Assembly: GCA_035411425.1 (NCBI GenBank)
Contig: DAONSX010000052.1
Location: 1 to 16,436 of the forward strand
DNA length: 16,436 bases
Source: TTA-H9 sp002071415
GTDB lineage: Bacteria; Bacteroidota; Bacteroidia; Bacteroidales; TTA-H9
Direction of reading: 5' to 3'
The notes beneath the pieces were generated by a model. It saw nothing but the letters and a program-made list of their open reading frames with translations. It was not told the origin of the DNA and ran no database searches. A program made the position numbers and the translations under genes. How positions within the stretch are numbered: position 1 is the stretch's first letter; each line of letters starts with the position of its first letter. Positions 1 through 8,111 of the stretch are shown one piece after another.

Positions 1-1
1 T

Positions 2-364
2 CAACTTGCTGTATACAAGGAAGTTACAACCCTAAGGCGCTCAAGTTGGGTTAAGACAGGTCTGGAAGAGATGAGTCCTATTAATGTCAGAAAAGAAAAT
101 AGAACCCGAGGACATGTGTTTATATGCATGTTGGCTTATAAACTTTTATTCCATATCTGGAAATACTTTGAAGAAGATTTGTCAACTTCCGATAAATTTG
201 GTAGCAGATCTACTCAGCAATATATTTTGGATTGCTTGGACGAGATAAATTACATCGAATATCAATTCGAGAATACAACCATAAAAATATTACCCAAAAT
301 TTTTAATGATGATCAACAATACATTTTAGACAAATTAAAGATAAAGTTGCCACAAATATTATAA
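2..364 (+). CDS. IS4/IS1634-type transposase, C-terminal end (5' part outside window)
   Basis: The reading frame is open from base 2, so the ATG at 71 is internal and the gene begins outside the window. The visible 120 residues match the end of IS4-superfamily (IS1634-like) DDE transposases. A region reading VYKEVTTLRRSSWVKTG is followed by the family signature M-S-P-I-N-V-R-K-E-N-R-T-R-G-H-V-F-I-C-M-L-A-Y-K, which corresponds to the segment after the catalytic Glu. Relatives usually read roughly L-E-R-S-F-R-x-x-K-T here. This copy has L-R-R-S-S-W-V-K-T, so the catalytic Glu may be replaced by Arg. That rests on memory of the family and needs an alignment. The end of the element and its terminal repeat cannot be placed because the left end is missing. 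Confidence 0.75.
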   Translation, partial: QLAVYKEVTTLRRSSWVKTGLEEMSPINVRKENRTRGHVFICMLAYKLLFHIWKYFEEDLSTSDKFGSRSTQQYILDCLDEINYIEYQFENTTIKILPKIFNDDQQYILDKLKIKLPQIL

Positions 365-605
365 GCAATGGATTTTCTCATTAAAATTCTTTTAAATAAT
401 TAACATACAAATTATTTAAAGCTAAATATAGAAGGAATATATAGGAAAATTTGATGAAAAATTGAAAAATTCAGTACTCCAGATTCTATAATTGCATATC
501 AATATTTTAAAAAATAATATCCTATTCTAAATTGTCGTATTTTCTGGCAAAAATTTTCTAATATGTAAACCTAACAGATCTTAAAAGCACTCAGAAAAAT
601 CGATT

Positions 606-690
606 CAATCCTCGGTGTCTTTATGCCTATGCGCGAATTCTTTTCTCGCCAAGATGCCAAGAACGCTAAGAAAAATCATTTCAAATCCTT
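606..690. repeat. Dispersed-type intergenic repeat (candidate)
   Basis: The stretch reads roughly ctcggtgtctttatgcct, then gcgcgaattcttttctcgcc, then aagatgccaagaacgctaag. This 'gcctttgcgcgaa...tctcgccaagacgccaag...cgctaag' pattern recurs in intergenic DNA of many Bacteroidota and other genomes, as far as I recall. Only one copy is visible here, so its repeat status is inferred. A second small palindrome, cttagct...agctaag, follows at about 689-729. No coding potential is seen. Confidence 0.35.
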
Positions 691-838
691 AGCTCCGCTT
701 GCAACCCATTTCTCGTTAACAAGCTAAGAACCATTAAAATTATCACGTCAGGAAAAGAAATTTAAAAAAAGAATTAATGGTGGTAGATGATGGAAGTAAT
801 CCTCAAGAGTATGATAAGAGTGGTGATTAAAGGAGGTA

Positions 839-970
839 ATGCTGTCACGCAATCATCAAAACCACGATAAGCTGATTGAAACCGAATCAGGTGTTATGAA
901 ATTTATTACACTATCATTCATCGAAAGACAGTGCAAGATGAGGATGGTCCTTTGTAATAATTTTTTATGA
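839..970 (+). CDS. Doubtful 43-residue ORF
   Basis: An ATG at 839, directly after an AGGAGG string, opens a 43-codon frame (MLSRNHQNHDKLIETESG...) ending at 970. I do not recognise the product. The AGGAGG sits only two bases from the ATG, too close for a normal ribosome site, and Bacteroidota rarely rely on such sites. There is no signal peptide or clear motif. It may be a remnant of a decayed gene, and it runs up to the 3' end of the receptor gene on the other strand. Apart from this and the repeat at 606-690, the 624 bases between 365 and 988 hold nothing I can support. Confidence 0.15.
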   Translation: MLSRNHQNHDKLIETESGVMKFITLSFIERQCKMRMVLCNNFL

Positions 971-988
971 AATCATTACTCTTATTTA

Positions 989-3637
989 TTAATAATTGAA
1001 CCTGACAAATAACAAACATTGAAATGGTCGTAATGGGAACTCGGTTACCAGATTAACATAACTGCCAAGCTGATTGTAAGTGTATTTCCCTGCATCGAAC
1101 AAATTGTTGATCAATAAGCCTGTTTCCATTTTCGATGATAAAATCTTCTTTATTTTATAGCGAATACTTAAATCAGTAAGAAAAATACGGTTTTTATTCA
1201 AATCATTATAAATAAATGAAGCCGTTACAATTAAATTTTTTCTACTAAAATTTCCGGTAATGGAAAGCTCATGACGAAACCAATCGCTATTTTGCTTCTG
1301 ACTAGAATTGCCGAGTTCGGTGTCAATGTTCAACCAACGGAAAGCATAAACCAGATCGAATACCGAAAAATAATGATAAATAGTTGGGTTTAGGGTGATG
1401 TAATGTGTTTTGCTGTCATTTAACTCTCCATTGACTAAGACCTTTCCTTTGTCGGATTGCAAATTCAAATTGATGGCGAAATTGGTTCTTACATCGGGTA
1501 AGGATTTGGAGATAGAACCTCTGAGCGAAGCAAGTTGACGGTTGTTTGCATAATTTTTTATAGTGTAAATACGGCTGCCATTGAGGCCAATAGAATCAGA
1601 CCTTAAAAAATCGAACTGCTGGAGAGAGTAACCAACACTGCCATAAGCCGAAAAACCCGTTACAATATTGTTATATTTTATGGTGGCATTGGCGTGGTTT
1701 ACTGCATATAATCTACCGCTAACGAGGGGTTCGTTCTTCTTCAGCAAATCGGGGCTTGCCAAAATATAACCATAAAATATTTCGGAAGAAGCAAAATATT
1801 GATAATATCTTTTTGCAGAAGCCGTTACATTCCAATTATTTTTTATTTTTTTGCTGTAAAGCAGAGAGGGTTCGGCAACTATTTTGGCATAATTCTGAGA
1901 GACCATATGTATGTTCGACTCTTCCGTCAATAAAAGCGAACTTAAGGGTATTTGAAAATTCCATGTCGTAGTAGCCGTCCTTTTCATCAAGGTTGGCCTG
2001 AAATATATCCTGAACCTTTTCTGAACATTGTCATTCCAATAGTTTGTATCCTGCCCCGTAAAATCGAAGTTAGCTTCATAAGAATGCAAATTGGATTCTA
2101 TATGTAGGCGTTGATATGAAAATCCTGCGTCCATCCTTAAGCTGAATGATTTCAAGCTGGAATACAGTGAAACATAATTCTCACAGGCAAGCCTGTTTCC
2201 CGAAAAATACTGAATGACAGAATCGGAGGTTTGGTTTAAATGAATGTATCCGGGAAATGTTCGTAGTGATAGGTCGGGATTGTAATGATAGTCAATGAAA
2301 GAATAGACTTCTATGAGTTTTTTTCGGGTAGGGAAAATCCAGCGACCATTCCAGTCCAATTTTTGTGGTTTTTCAGTAAATGATTCTTTATAGGCAAAAG
2401 AATTTCTTGTAAATATTCCGCTTTGCTTGGCTGGCTCGAGTGAAAAACTCAATCTGTTGTCGGCATAATATTTCTCGGTGTTGTGTCTTAGATTAATTTC
2501 TGCCGTCCATATTTTACTCTTCGAAGTAAAAGCCGACGTTTCGTCGAACATTAGCGTATCAGTAGGCAATAAATAAGATGTTCGCCCCGACCAGTTTTTA
2601 TCTATCTTATCGTTTTTATACGAAATTGAAGTTCGCCATTCCCATTGATTTGTGGAACGCGTAAGTATATAAGCCGATGTCAAGAGGGAGGAATTATCGA
2701 TATAAGATTTGGGAGGTAGGTCGGCTACAGGAATATTTCGTGGCGAAGGTGAAGGTATGGAAACGGGATCGTCGAAGCGAAGATTTGGCTGGTAAGTGAG
2801 CATGGGGCCAAATGTCTCGACAAAGGGTTCGCCACTGTTGTTCGATTGAAAGCTAAAAAGTGATTGTAACGTTGGTTGAAATAAAATAGGTGTCAGATTG
2901 ACTTTATGCGTAAAATATGGAATGCCACCAGCCAGCTCGGCATTGCCTGTGAGGGTTGTTTTATTCCTTAATCTCAGATTGAGAGCAACTTTCCCCGACG
3001 TTGAATATTTCTGAAGAATTTTTACTGGCTCATGATTAGTAATCACCTCAACGGTAGAAACCTTATCATAAGGCAGATTGTCCGTTAGAAGAGAATAACG
3101 GTCTTCCATCAAATCCATGCCTTCTACATAAAGATTCGATATGGGTGTACCCTCGTAAAGTATCTTACCGGAAGGCTCTACTTCTATTCCGGGAATACGG
3201 CGGATTACCTCGTTAATCGTCCTGTCCTGTTCGCGTGCAAAAGGTTTTACCAGATAACTTAAGGTATCGCCTTTTTTAATGACATGCTTGGCTTTTATGG
3301 TAATCTCCTTGAGGTCTTTCACCGACTCTTTCAGAATGATATCAAGATGCTTACTTTTACACTCTATTGTAGCCTTAAAATCTTCATGACTGACCGAAGA
3401 GGTTTTTATACGTACAGAATCTCCCACACAACGCAGATTGATACGAAATTGTCCCTCATCAGTGGTAATATCGAAACCAACGATATTATCGGAATGTAAC
3501 ATAGAAACCATTACATGAATATCGCTCAAGGGTTTATTTTGCACGTCCTTGACTTTCCCTTCGATTATTACCTGCGAAAAAAGAGGTAAAAAAGTCGTTA
3601 GACAAAATAAGAATATAATAAGCCTGCGCATTTTCAT
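989..3637 (-). CDS. TonB-dependent-receptor-like outer membrane beta-barrel protein
   Basis: An 882-residue envelope protein. Residues 1-22 form a signal peptide ending LFSQ. Residues 23-103 look like a carboxypeptidase-regulatory-like (beta-sandwich) domain, starting I-E-G-K-V-K-D with P-L-S-D-I-H-V. Residues about 110-210 resemble a receptor plug: I-T-I-K-A-K, G-D-T-L-S-Y, R-R-I-P-G-I-E-V and S-N-L-Y-V-E-G. The rest, rich in alternating aromatic residues, should form the outer membrane barrel, and the protein ends in F-N-Y, an aromatic terminus typical of barrels. It starts 18 bases after the GLPGLI gene and is very likely co-transcribed with it. No TonB box is obvious, so active TonB-driven import is not shown. 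The substrate is unknown, and it may act in surface assembly or peptide handling instead of nutrient uptake. Confidence 0.85.
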   Translation of the reverse strand: MKMRRLIIFLFCLTTFLPLFSQVIIEGKVKDVQNKPLSDIHVMVSMLHSDNIVGFDITTDEGQFRINLRCVGDSVRIKTSSVSHEDFKATIECKSKHLDIILKESVKDLKEITIKAKHVIKKGDTLSYLVKPFAREQDRTINEVIRRIPGIEVEPSGKILYEGTPISNLYVEGMDLMEDRYSLLTDNLPYDKVSTVEVITNHEPVKILQKYSTSGKVALNLRLRNKTTLTGNAELAGGIPYFTHKVNLTPILFQPTLQSLFSFQSNNSGEPFVETFGPMLTYQPNLRFDDPVSIPSPSPRNIPVADLPPKSYIDNSSLLTSAYILTRSTNQWEWRTSISYKNDKIDKNWSGRTSYLLPTDTLMFDETSAFTSKSKIWTAEINLRHNTEKYYADNRLSFSLEPAKQSGIFTRNSFAYKESFTEKPQKLDWNGRWIFPTRKKLIEVYSFIDYHYNPDLSLRTFPGYIHLNQTSDSVIQYFSGNRLACENYVSLYSSLKSFSLRMDAGFSYQRLHIESNLHSYEANFDFTGQDTNYWNDNVQKRFRIYFRPTLMKRTATTTWNFQIPLSSLLLTEESNIHMVSQNYAKIVAEPSLLYSKKIKNNWNVTASAKRYYQYFASSEIFYGYILASPDLLKKNEPLVSGRLYAVNHANATIKYNNIVTGFSAYGSVGYSLQQFDFLRSDSIGLNGSRIYTIKNYANNRQLASLRGSISKSLPDVRTNFAINLNLQSDKGKVLVNGELNDSKTHYITLNPTIYHYFSVFDLVYAFRWLNIDTELGNSSQKQNSDWFRHELSITGNFSRKNLIVTASFIYNDLNKNRIFLTDLSIRYKIKKILSSKMETGLLINNLFDAGKYTYNQLGSYVNLVTEFPLRPFQCLLFVRFNY

Positions 3638-3655
3638 AATGTGGAGGAAGGCTTA

Positions 3656-4486
3656 TTATTTAAGCTCTATTGGATTGTTATGCGAACGCATATTTCGAGC
3701 TGCAGTTTGCTGTGCTCCGGCATCCAAACCAGCTTCCTGTGCCCTGTTGATGATGTCGAGACGTAAATTGCGATTGGCTTCCAGAAATTTCTCTCTGGTG
3801 GTTTCTATGTATTGATTCTCTTCGTATGTAATATTTTCTCCCTCGGCTGGCTGTTCTATGGCAATAGCCTCGAATATATAATGCTGTTTCGAATCCTCGA
3901 CCTTTAGAATGAGGCCGGGTAAACCCATGAATTTATAGGGACCATCGCTGATGGGAATGGCAGACGTAAACCATGCATGCCAAATGCGACCGCCATAATA
4001 TGTCCAGGCATGCTGTGTGGTATATCCAAGAATATTGGCCGTATCCGACTCGAGTTTCCAGATTAGATGTGGAGTTTCTTCATACCTGTAATGCCCGCTC
4101 ATCAAAATATAATCGTAGTAAGTAAGTCTCTTTAATTTTCTGTTTTTAATGATAGTAAAATTTTCATGAACCATCTTTGCTGTATTTTTATATATCCAGT
4201 CCTGCAATTGTTGTTGGGAGTTTATTTTACTCATTTCATCCTTATACCACTTTTTTTTAGGATCTTCGAATGAGGAGTAATTATCGCCTATCAATAACCA
4301 TATCGTTCTTTTCCTAATCTCGTCTGGATTGGTAGAATCAAGCTGGTAATGATAGCGATAAATGACTTTGAGCTTTGGTTCTTCGACAAAGATATCTTTT
4401 GGGATGGGAAAGATTTGCGAAAAGCCCAGATAAGAAGAGCTACCCAACAGAATGAAGAAAAAGAGTTTTAATTTGTTGTAATTCAT
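3656..4486 (-). CDS. GLPGLI family protein, exported
   Basis: A 276-residue protein of the Bacteroidota GLPGLI family, whose biochemical role is not known. Residues 1-24 form a signal peptide ending LGFSQ, so it is expected in the periplasm or at the outer membrane. The family signature lies at residues 181-194: D-G-P-Y-K-F-M-G-L-P-G-L-I-L, preceded by the usual W-H-A-W-F-T...I-P-I. Near the N-terminus, V-I-Y-R-Y-H-Y-Q-L-D is the typical opening strand. The length is normal for the family. The gene sits 18 bases upstream of the receptor-like gene, a pairing common in this phylum that suggests the two work together. A TAAATTTG element (4522-4515, minus strand) 28 bases before the ATG may be its own promoter -7 box. 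Confidence in the family is high, in the function none. Confidence 0.9.
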   Translation of the reverse strand: MNYNKLKLFFFILLGSSSYLGFSQIFPIPKDIFVEEPKLKVIYRYHYQLDSTNPDEIRKRTIWLLIGDNYSSFEDPKKKWYKDEMSKINSQQQLQDWIYKNTAKMVHENFTIIKNRKLKRLTYYDYILMSGHYRYEETPHLIWKLESDTANILGYTTQHAWTYYGGRIWHAWFTSAIPISDGPYKFMGLPGLILKVEDSKQHYIFEAIAIEQPAEGENITYEENQYIETTREKFLEANRNLRLDIINRAQEAGLDAGAQQTAARNMRSHNNPIELK

Positions 4487-4514
4487 TTTGTTAATATTGA
4501 AGTTAGAAAAATAG

Positions 4515-4522
4515 CAAATTTA
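4515..4522 (-). promoter_or_regulatory. Candidate Bacteroidota -7 promoter element for the GLPGLI gene
   Basis: Read on the minus strand this is TAAATTTG, a full match to the TAnnTTTG -7 box used by the primary sigma factor of Bacteroidota. It lies between the hairpin at 4534-4575 and the ATG at 4486, giving a short leader of roughly 20 bases. No clear TTTG -33 box is seen at the expected 19-21 base spacing, where the hairpin arm lies, so this is a partial match. Confidence 0.4.
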
Positions 4523-4533
4523 TAAACTGATAC

Positions 4534-4575
4534 AGCAGAGCCTTTAATAGCTTCATGCTATCGTAAGGCTCTGCT
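4534..4575 (-). terminator. Strong hairpin between the small gene and the GLPGLI gene
   Basis: Perfect 11-base arms, agcagagcctt (4534-4544) and aaggctctgct (4565-4575), enclose a second 5-base stem, atagc (4547-4551) with gctat (4557-4561). The hairpin starts 12 bases after the small gene's stop codon (4588-4590). No good U-run follows on the minus strand, so it is not a textbook intrinsic terminator. It could be a weak terminator or attenuator, or a 3' end stabiliser that lets the small gene be expressed more strongly than the two genes behind it. The structure is read directly; its role is inference. Confidence 0.6.
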
Positions 4576-4587
4576 AAATTAATTGAA

Positions 4588-4824
4588 TTAATTTGGATTA
4601 GCTCCGCATAGCTCAGCTATCCAAACTTCTAGATCTGTCATATCACAAATAATAGCATATCCTGCTATGGTTCCGTCATCGGGACATACTACAATTATAG
4701 TGCGACAGGCATCTTCCTCAGGGGCAGCATTTATTTTATTTGGCTGTCCCATTCCAACAGAGGAGGGCAAACTCAGGTAAATTTTACATGGAATCCACGA
4801 ATCTTTTAGATTTTTTAGTTCCAA
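4588..4824 (-). CDS. Small Cys-containing protein of unknown function
   Basis: I do not recognise this protein. The longest frame has 78 codons but opens with TTG directly after an in-frame TGA. A shorter version starts at the ATG of codon 25 (4752), giving 54 residues that begin MGQPNKINAAPEEDACRT. The C-terminal half is acidic with three evenly spread Cys (D-A-C-R-T, V-V-C-P-D-D-G, I-I-C-D-M-T) and a fourth near the end (E-L-C-G-A-N-P-N). The position is suggestive: it lies directly upstream of a GLPGLI gene and an outer membrane receptor-like gene and is followed by a strong hairpin. It could be a small secreted or surface peptide handled by those two proteins, but no signal peptide is visible in this frame. 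A frameshifted fragment of a longer gene is the main alternative. Confidence 0.45.
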   Translation of the reverse strand: MELKNLKDSWIPCKIYLSLPSSVGMGQPNKINAAPEEDACRTIIVVCPDDGTIAGYAIICDMTDLEVWIAELCGANPN

Positions 4825-4881
4825 TCATACATTTCTTCTTTGTTCGCAGGGAATCGTATTTTTGACTCCATTCATTGAAAG

Positions 4882-4914
4882 TTTTCGCAAGTGCTGAAAA
4901 AATTTATAAGTTTG
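4882..4914 (+). promoter_or_regulatory. Candidate promoter of the GH31-SDR-DUF4301-dapB unit
   Basis: TAAGTTTG at 4907-4914 fits the Bacteroidota -7 consensus TAnnTTTG. A T-rich near-match to the TTTG -33 box (TTTT or TTTC, 4882-4886) lies at the expected 20-21 base spacing. Transcription would begin near 4921, leaving a leader of about 17 bases before the ATG at 4938. This argues against the upstream in-frame ATG at 4875. Confidence 0.45.
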
Positions 4915-4937
4915 TCCTTTCCGAAAATATAAATACC

Positions 4938-7346
4938 ATGTTAAAGAAGTACACATTTTTTATGATGCTTATTATTCTAACCTCCATTGCCAATGCACAG
5001 GGATTCAGTACAGTGGGAAAACTCAAGAAAGTTAACTACACCTCCAGTTTCATCGAATTATTTACGACCAATGGTCAAGTTAGAATAACTCCATATAGCG
5101 ATAATATCTTCCGGATACGAATCGTAAAAGATGTATTCGGACCTGATGTTGCTTATGCGGTAATTGCCCAACCCGAGGCAGTAAAATACAGTCGAAATGA
5201 AGATGCCGAAAACATCATTCTGAAAACTTCGACTACTATATTGAAAATCGGCAAGAACCCTGTAAGATTTACATTTCTGACCCTGGATGGTCGAATCATC
5301 AACGGGGATGACCCTGCATTAGGGACAAACTGGAATGGCACCGAGGTAACCACCTGTAAAATTCTGCAAGCAGGGGAACATTTTATTGGTTTAGGCGAGA
5401 AGACAGGAAACTTCGACCGCCGCGGGAACGCCTATTGGCATTGGAATACTGATAATCCTCGTTATGACGAATATTCCGATCCCTTATATTCCACTATACC
5501 TTTTTACATTGGGCTGCATTCGGGTTTGACCTACGGTATTTTCTTTGACAACACCTATAAATCCTATTTTAATTTTGGAGCTTCGCAAGAAAGGTTCTCC
5601 TCTTTTGGGGCCGATGATGGAGAAATGGATTACTATTTCATCAATGGAGAAAATGTAGCCGAAATCATCAAGAATTATACATGGCTTACCGGCCGTATGG
5701 AGCTTCCTCCTATCTGGGCCCTTGGCAATCAGCAATGCCGCTGGAGTTACTACCCCGATACCGAAGTACTCGAAATTGCATCTATGTTTCGTGATAAAAA
5801 AATCCCTGCCGACAATATCTATCTCGATATTCACTACATGGATGCCTATAAGATATTTACATGGCATCCTCAGCGTTTCCCTCATCCGGATCAGTTGGTC
5901 AATAATTTGAAAAAGATGGGATTTCATACTACCGCGATTATAGACCCAGGAATTAAAGTAGAAAAAGGATATACTGCTTATGAAGACGGTTTGAAACAGC
6001 ACATGTTTATCAAGTATCCAGATGGTGAGCCTTATCAGGGGCAGGTTTGGCCGGGATGGTGCCACTTTACCGATTATACCAAACCAGTAGCCCGTCAATG
6101 GTGGGGTAAACAGTTTGCCAGCCTTGTCGAATTGGGTATAGATGGATTCTGGAACGACATGAACGAGATTGCTACATGGGGTTCGGCCACCCCGACTTTT
6201 ATACAGTTTGATTGGGAAGGATATAAAACCACTTATCGTCAGGCAAAAAACATTTATGGAATGCTAATGGCACGCAGTACTTACGAAGGAACCAAGGAAT
6301 TGATGCATGGGGGAAGGCCCTTTGTTCTCACTCGCTCGGGTTATGCCGGAATGCAACGCTATACCTCCATTTGGACAGGCGATAACCAAGCTAACGACAA
6401 TCACATGTTACTCGGAATCAGGTTGGTAAACAGCATTGGATTATCTGGCGTTGCTTTTACGGGATACGATATTGGCGGGTTTGGAGGTGATGCCTCGCCA
6501 GCACTTTATGCCAGATGGATCAGCTTAGGAGCTCTCTCTCCCTTTTGCAGAACTCACAGCGCCTATAATACCAAATCTTCCGAACCTTGGAGCTATGGAG
6601 AAGATGTAGAAGATATTGCCAGAAATTATATCAACTTGCGCTACCGACTCTTGCCGTATCTGTATAGCCAGTTCTATGAAGCATCACAAACCGGTATGCC
6701 AGTTCAAAGAGCACTGGCTATTGAATATGCACAAGATCCTCGCTCCTTGCATACCTCATACCAGAATCAATATTCTCTTGGACCCTCTCTTTTGGTAGCT
6801 CCTTGCAAAAGTACCGACGAATATGTAAAGGTATTTCTGCCTCGTGGCAACTGGTTCAATATTTATAATGATGAATTTTTAAACGGTGATAATGAAATCA
6901 TTGTAGAATCGCCTCTTCAGCGGCTACCCGTATTTGTGAAGGCGGGCTCTATAATTCCAGTACATCCTGTACGTCAGCATACGGCCGAGGATCCCGGAGA
7001 TACGCTCGAACTCCATCTTTTCTACGAAAAAGGACTTCATGAATTTATTTATTACGAAGACGATGGATTAACCTACAATTATAAAAATGGTGAATTTTAC
7101 AAACGCATTATCCGTTTTAATGGCGATAGAAGAGAATTAACCCTATCGTCCAAAGAGGGATCATTGCCTTCTCATTTTCATAGTCTCAAAATTGTTTTGC
7201 ACGGATTCGAAAAACTCGACTCCAACTTTCAAAAAAATATTACTTATCAAAAAATTTCAGTCTTACCCGATGGATTTGGCTACGATATCAAAAATCCATG
7301 CATTACACTTACTTTCGATGAAAACGAAATTAAAATAAAACTTTAA
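4938..7346 (+). CDS. Secreted GH31 family alpha-glucosidase
   Basis: An 802-residue glycoside hydrolase of family 31, which removes terminal alpha-linked glucose from oligosaccharides by a retaining mechanism. The frame is open from an ATG at 4875, but the ATG at 4938 begins a clean signal peptide (MLKKYTFFMMLIILTSIANAQ) and sits just after the candidate promoter, so I chose it. An N-terminal beta-sandwich is followed by the (beta/alpha)8 barrel with Q-C-R-W-S-Y-Y-P and D-I-H-Y-M-D. The nucleophile is Asp407 in W-N-D-M-N-E, and the acid/base is Asp482 in W-T-G-D-N-Q-A. P-F-C-R-T-H-S follows, then C-terminal beta domains. The motifs fit alpha-glucosidase better than alpha-xylosidase, but linkage specificity cannot be read from sequence alone. 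It is exported and likely periplasmic or surface-located. The next gene starts 4 bases after its stop. Confidence 0.92.
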   Translation: MLKKYTFFMMLIILTSIANAQGFSTVGKLKKVNYTSSFIELFTTNGQVRITPYSDNIFRIRIVKDVFGPDVAYAVIAQPEAVKYSRNEDAENIILKTSTTILKIGKNPVRFTFLTLDGRIINGDDPALGTNWNGTEVTTCKILQAGEHFIGLGEKTGNFDRRGNAYWHWNTDNPRYDEYSDPLYSTIPFYIGLHSGLTYGIFFDNTYKSYFNFGASQERFSSFGADDGEMDYYFINGENVAEIIKNYTWLTGRMELPPIWALGNQQCRWSYYPDTEVLEIASMFRDKKIPADNIYLDIHYMDAYKIFTWHPQRFPHPDQLVNNLKKMGFHTTAIIDPGIKVEKGYTAYEDGLKQHMFIKYPDGEPYQGQVWPGWCHFTDYTKPVARQWWGKQFASLVELGIDGFWNDMNEIATWGSATPTFIQFDWEGYKTTYRQAKNIYGMLMARSTYEGTKELMHGGRPFVLTRSGYAGMQRYTSIWTGDNQANDNHMLLGIRLVNSIGLSGVAFTGYDIGGFGGDASPALYARWISLGALSPFCRTHSAYNTKSSEPWSYGEDVEDIARNYINLRYRLLPYLYSQFYEASQTGMPVQRALAIEYAQDPRSLHTSYQNQYSLGPSLLVAPCKSTDEYVKVFLPRGNWFNIYNDEFLNGDNEIIVESPLQRLPVFVKAGSIIPVHPVRQHTAEDPGDTLELHLFYEKGLHEFIYYEDDGLTYNYKNGEFYKRIIRFNGDRRELTLSSKEGSLPSHFHSLKIVLHGFEKLDSNFQKNITYQKISVLPDGFGYDIKNPCITLTFDENEIKIKL

Positions 7347-7350
7347 GTAA

Positions 7351-8097
7351 ATGATGAGACTCGATTCTAAGGTTGCAATAATTACAGGTGCATCATCGGG
7401 TATTGGTAAAGCCATTGCCCTCGAATTAGCCAAAGAAGGTGCAAAAGTGGCAATTGCAGCACGTCATTTAGATTTTCTCTATAAAGTAGAAAAGGAAATT
7501 CTACAATCAGGTAAAGAAGCTATTGCCTTTCCGATGGATGTGAGCAATAAGGACAATTGGAATGAATTTATCCATAAAGTCATCGAAAGCTGGCAAAAAA
7601 TAGATATACTCATCAACAATGCCGGGATTATGCCCTTATCATTTATTAGAAATTTGCGGGTAGACGAGTGGGAAAGAATGATCGATGTGAATTTGAAGGG
7701 AGTATTGTTTGGAACGGCAGCTGTGCTACCATATATGCGTTCTCAGGGTTATGGCCATATCGTTAATATTTCGTCAACTGCAGGTCGTTGGTTATTCGAT
7801 GGGGGTGCGGTTTACTGTGCCACAAAATTTGCCGTCAATGCTTTTTCGGAAGGATTCAGGCAGGAAATTACATCGACCGAAAACATCAGAATGACTCTAA
7901 TAGAACCAGGTATTACGGCCACTAATCTTCCCAGCACAATCAACGATCCCGACATCAGAGCCAGCAGTGAAGACAATCCTCCCATTATGCCTTTGCAACC
8001 CAGTGATATTGCAGCTGCAGTCATTTATACGCTAACACAACCTCCTCAAGTCAATGTGAACGAAATTCTTGTCATGCCCACACAACAAAAAATTTAA
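7351..8097 (+). CDS. Short-chain dehydrogenase/reductase (SDR)
   Basis: A 248-residue classical SDR, an NAD(P)-dependent oxidoreductase with one Rossmann domain, expected in the cytoplasm. The cofactor loop is T-G-A-S-S-G-I-G (residues 12-19). N-N-A-G is at 89-92, and the catalytic set is Ser142, Tyr155 and Lys159 (Y-C-A-T-K). The length is standard for the family. The A-A-R-H after the second strand (residue 37 onward) hints at NADP preference, weakly. The substrate is unknown; relatives act on sugars, alcohols and other carbonyl compounds. It lies 4 bases downstream of the GH31 gene and 14 bases upstream of the DUF4301 gene, so the set is probably co-transcribed, though this does not prove a shared pathway. 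The second Met (7354) is an equally possible start. Confidence 0.92.
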   Translation: MMRLDSKVAIITGASSGIGKAIALELAKEGAKVAIAARHLDFLYKVEKEILQSGKEAIAFPMDVSNKDNWNEFIHKVIESWQKIDILINNAGIMPLSFIRNLRVDEWERMIDVNLKGVLFGTAAVLPYMRSQGYGHIVNISSTAGRWLFDGGAVYCATKFAVNAFSEGFRQEITSTENIRMTLIEPGITATNLPSTINDPDIRASSEDNPPIMPLQPSDIAAAVIYTLTQPPQVNVNEILVMPTQQKI

Positions 8098-8111
8098 AAA
8101 CAGTTCAAACG

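Noticed and set aside
5484..6098. 204-codon open frame on the minus strand
   Set aside because: It lies wholly antisense to the GH31 catalytic domain and has no recognisable motif or start context; it is a shadow of the GH31 codon pattern.
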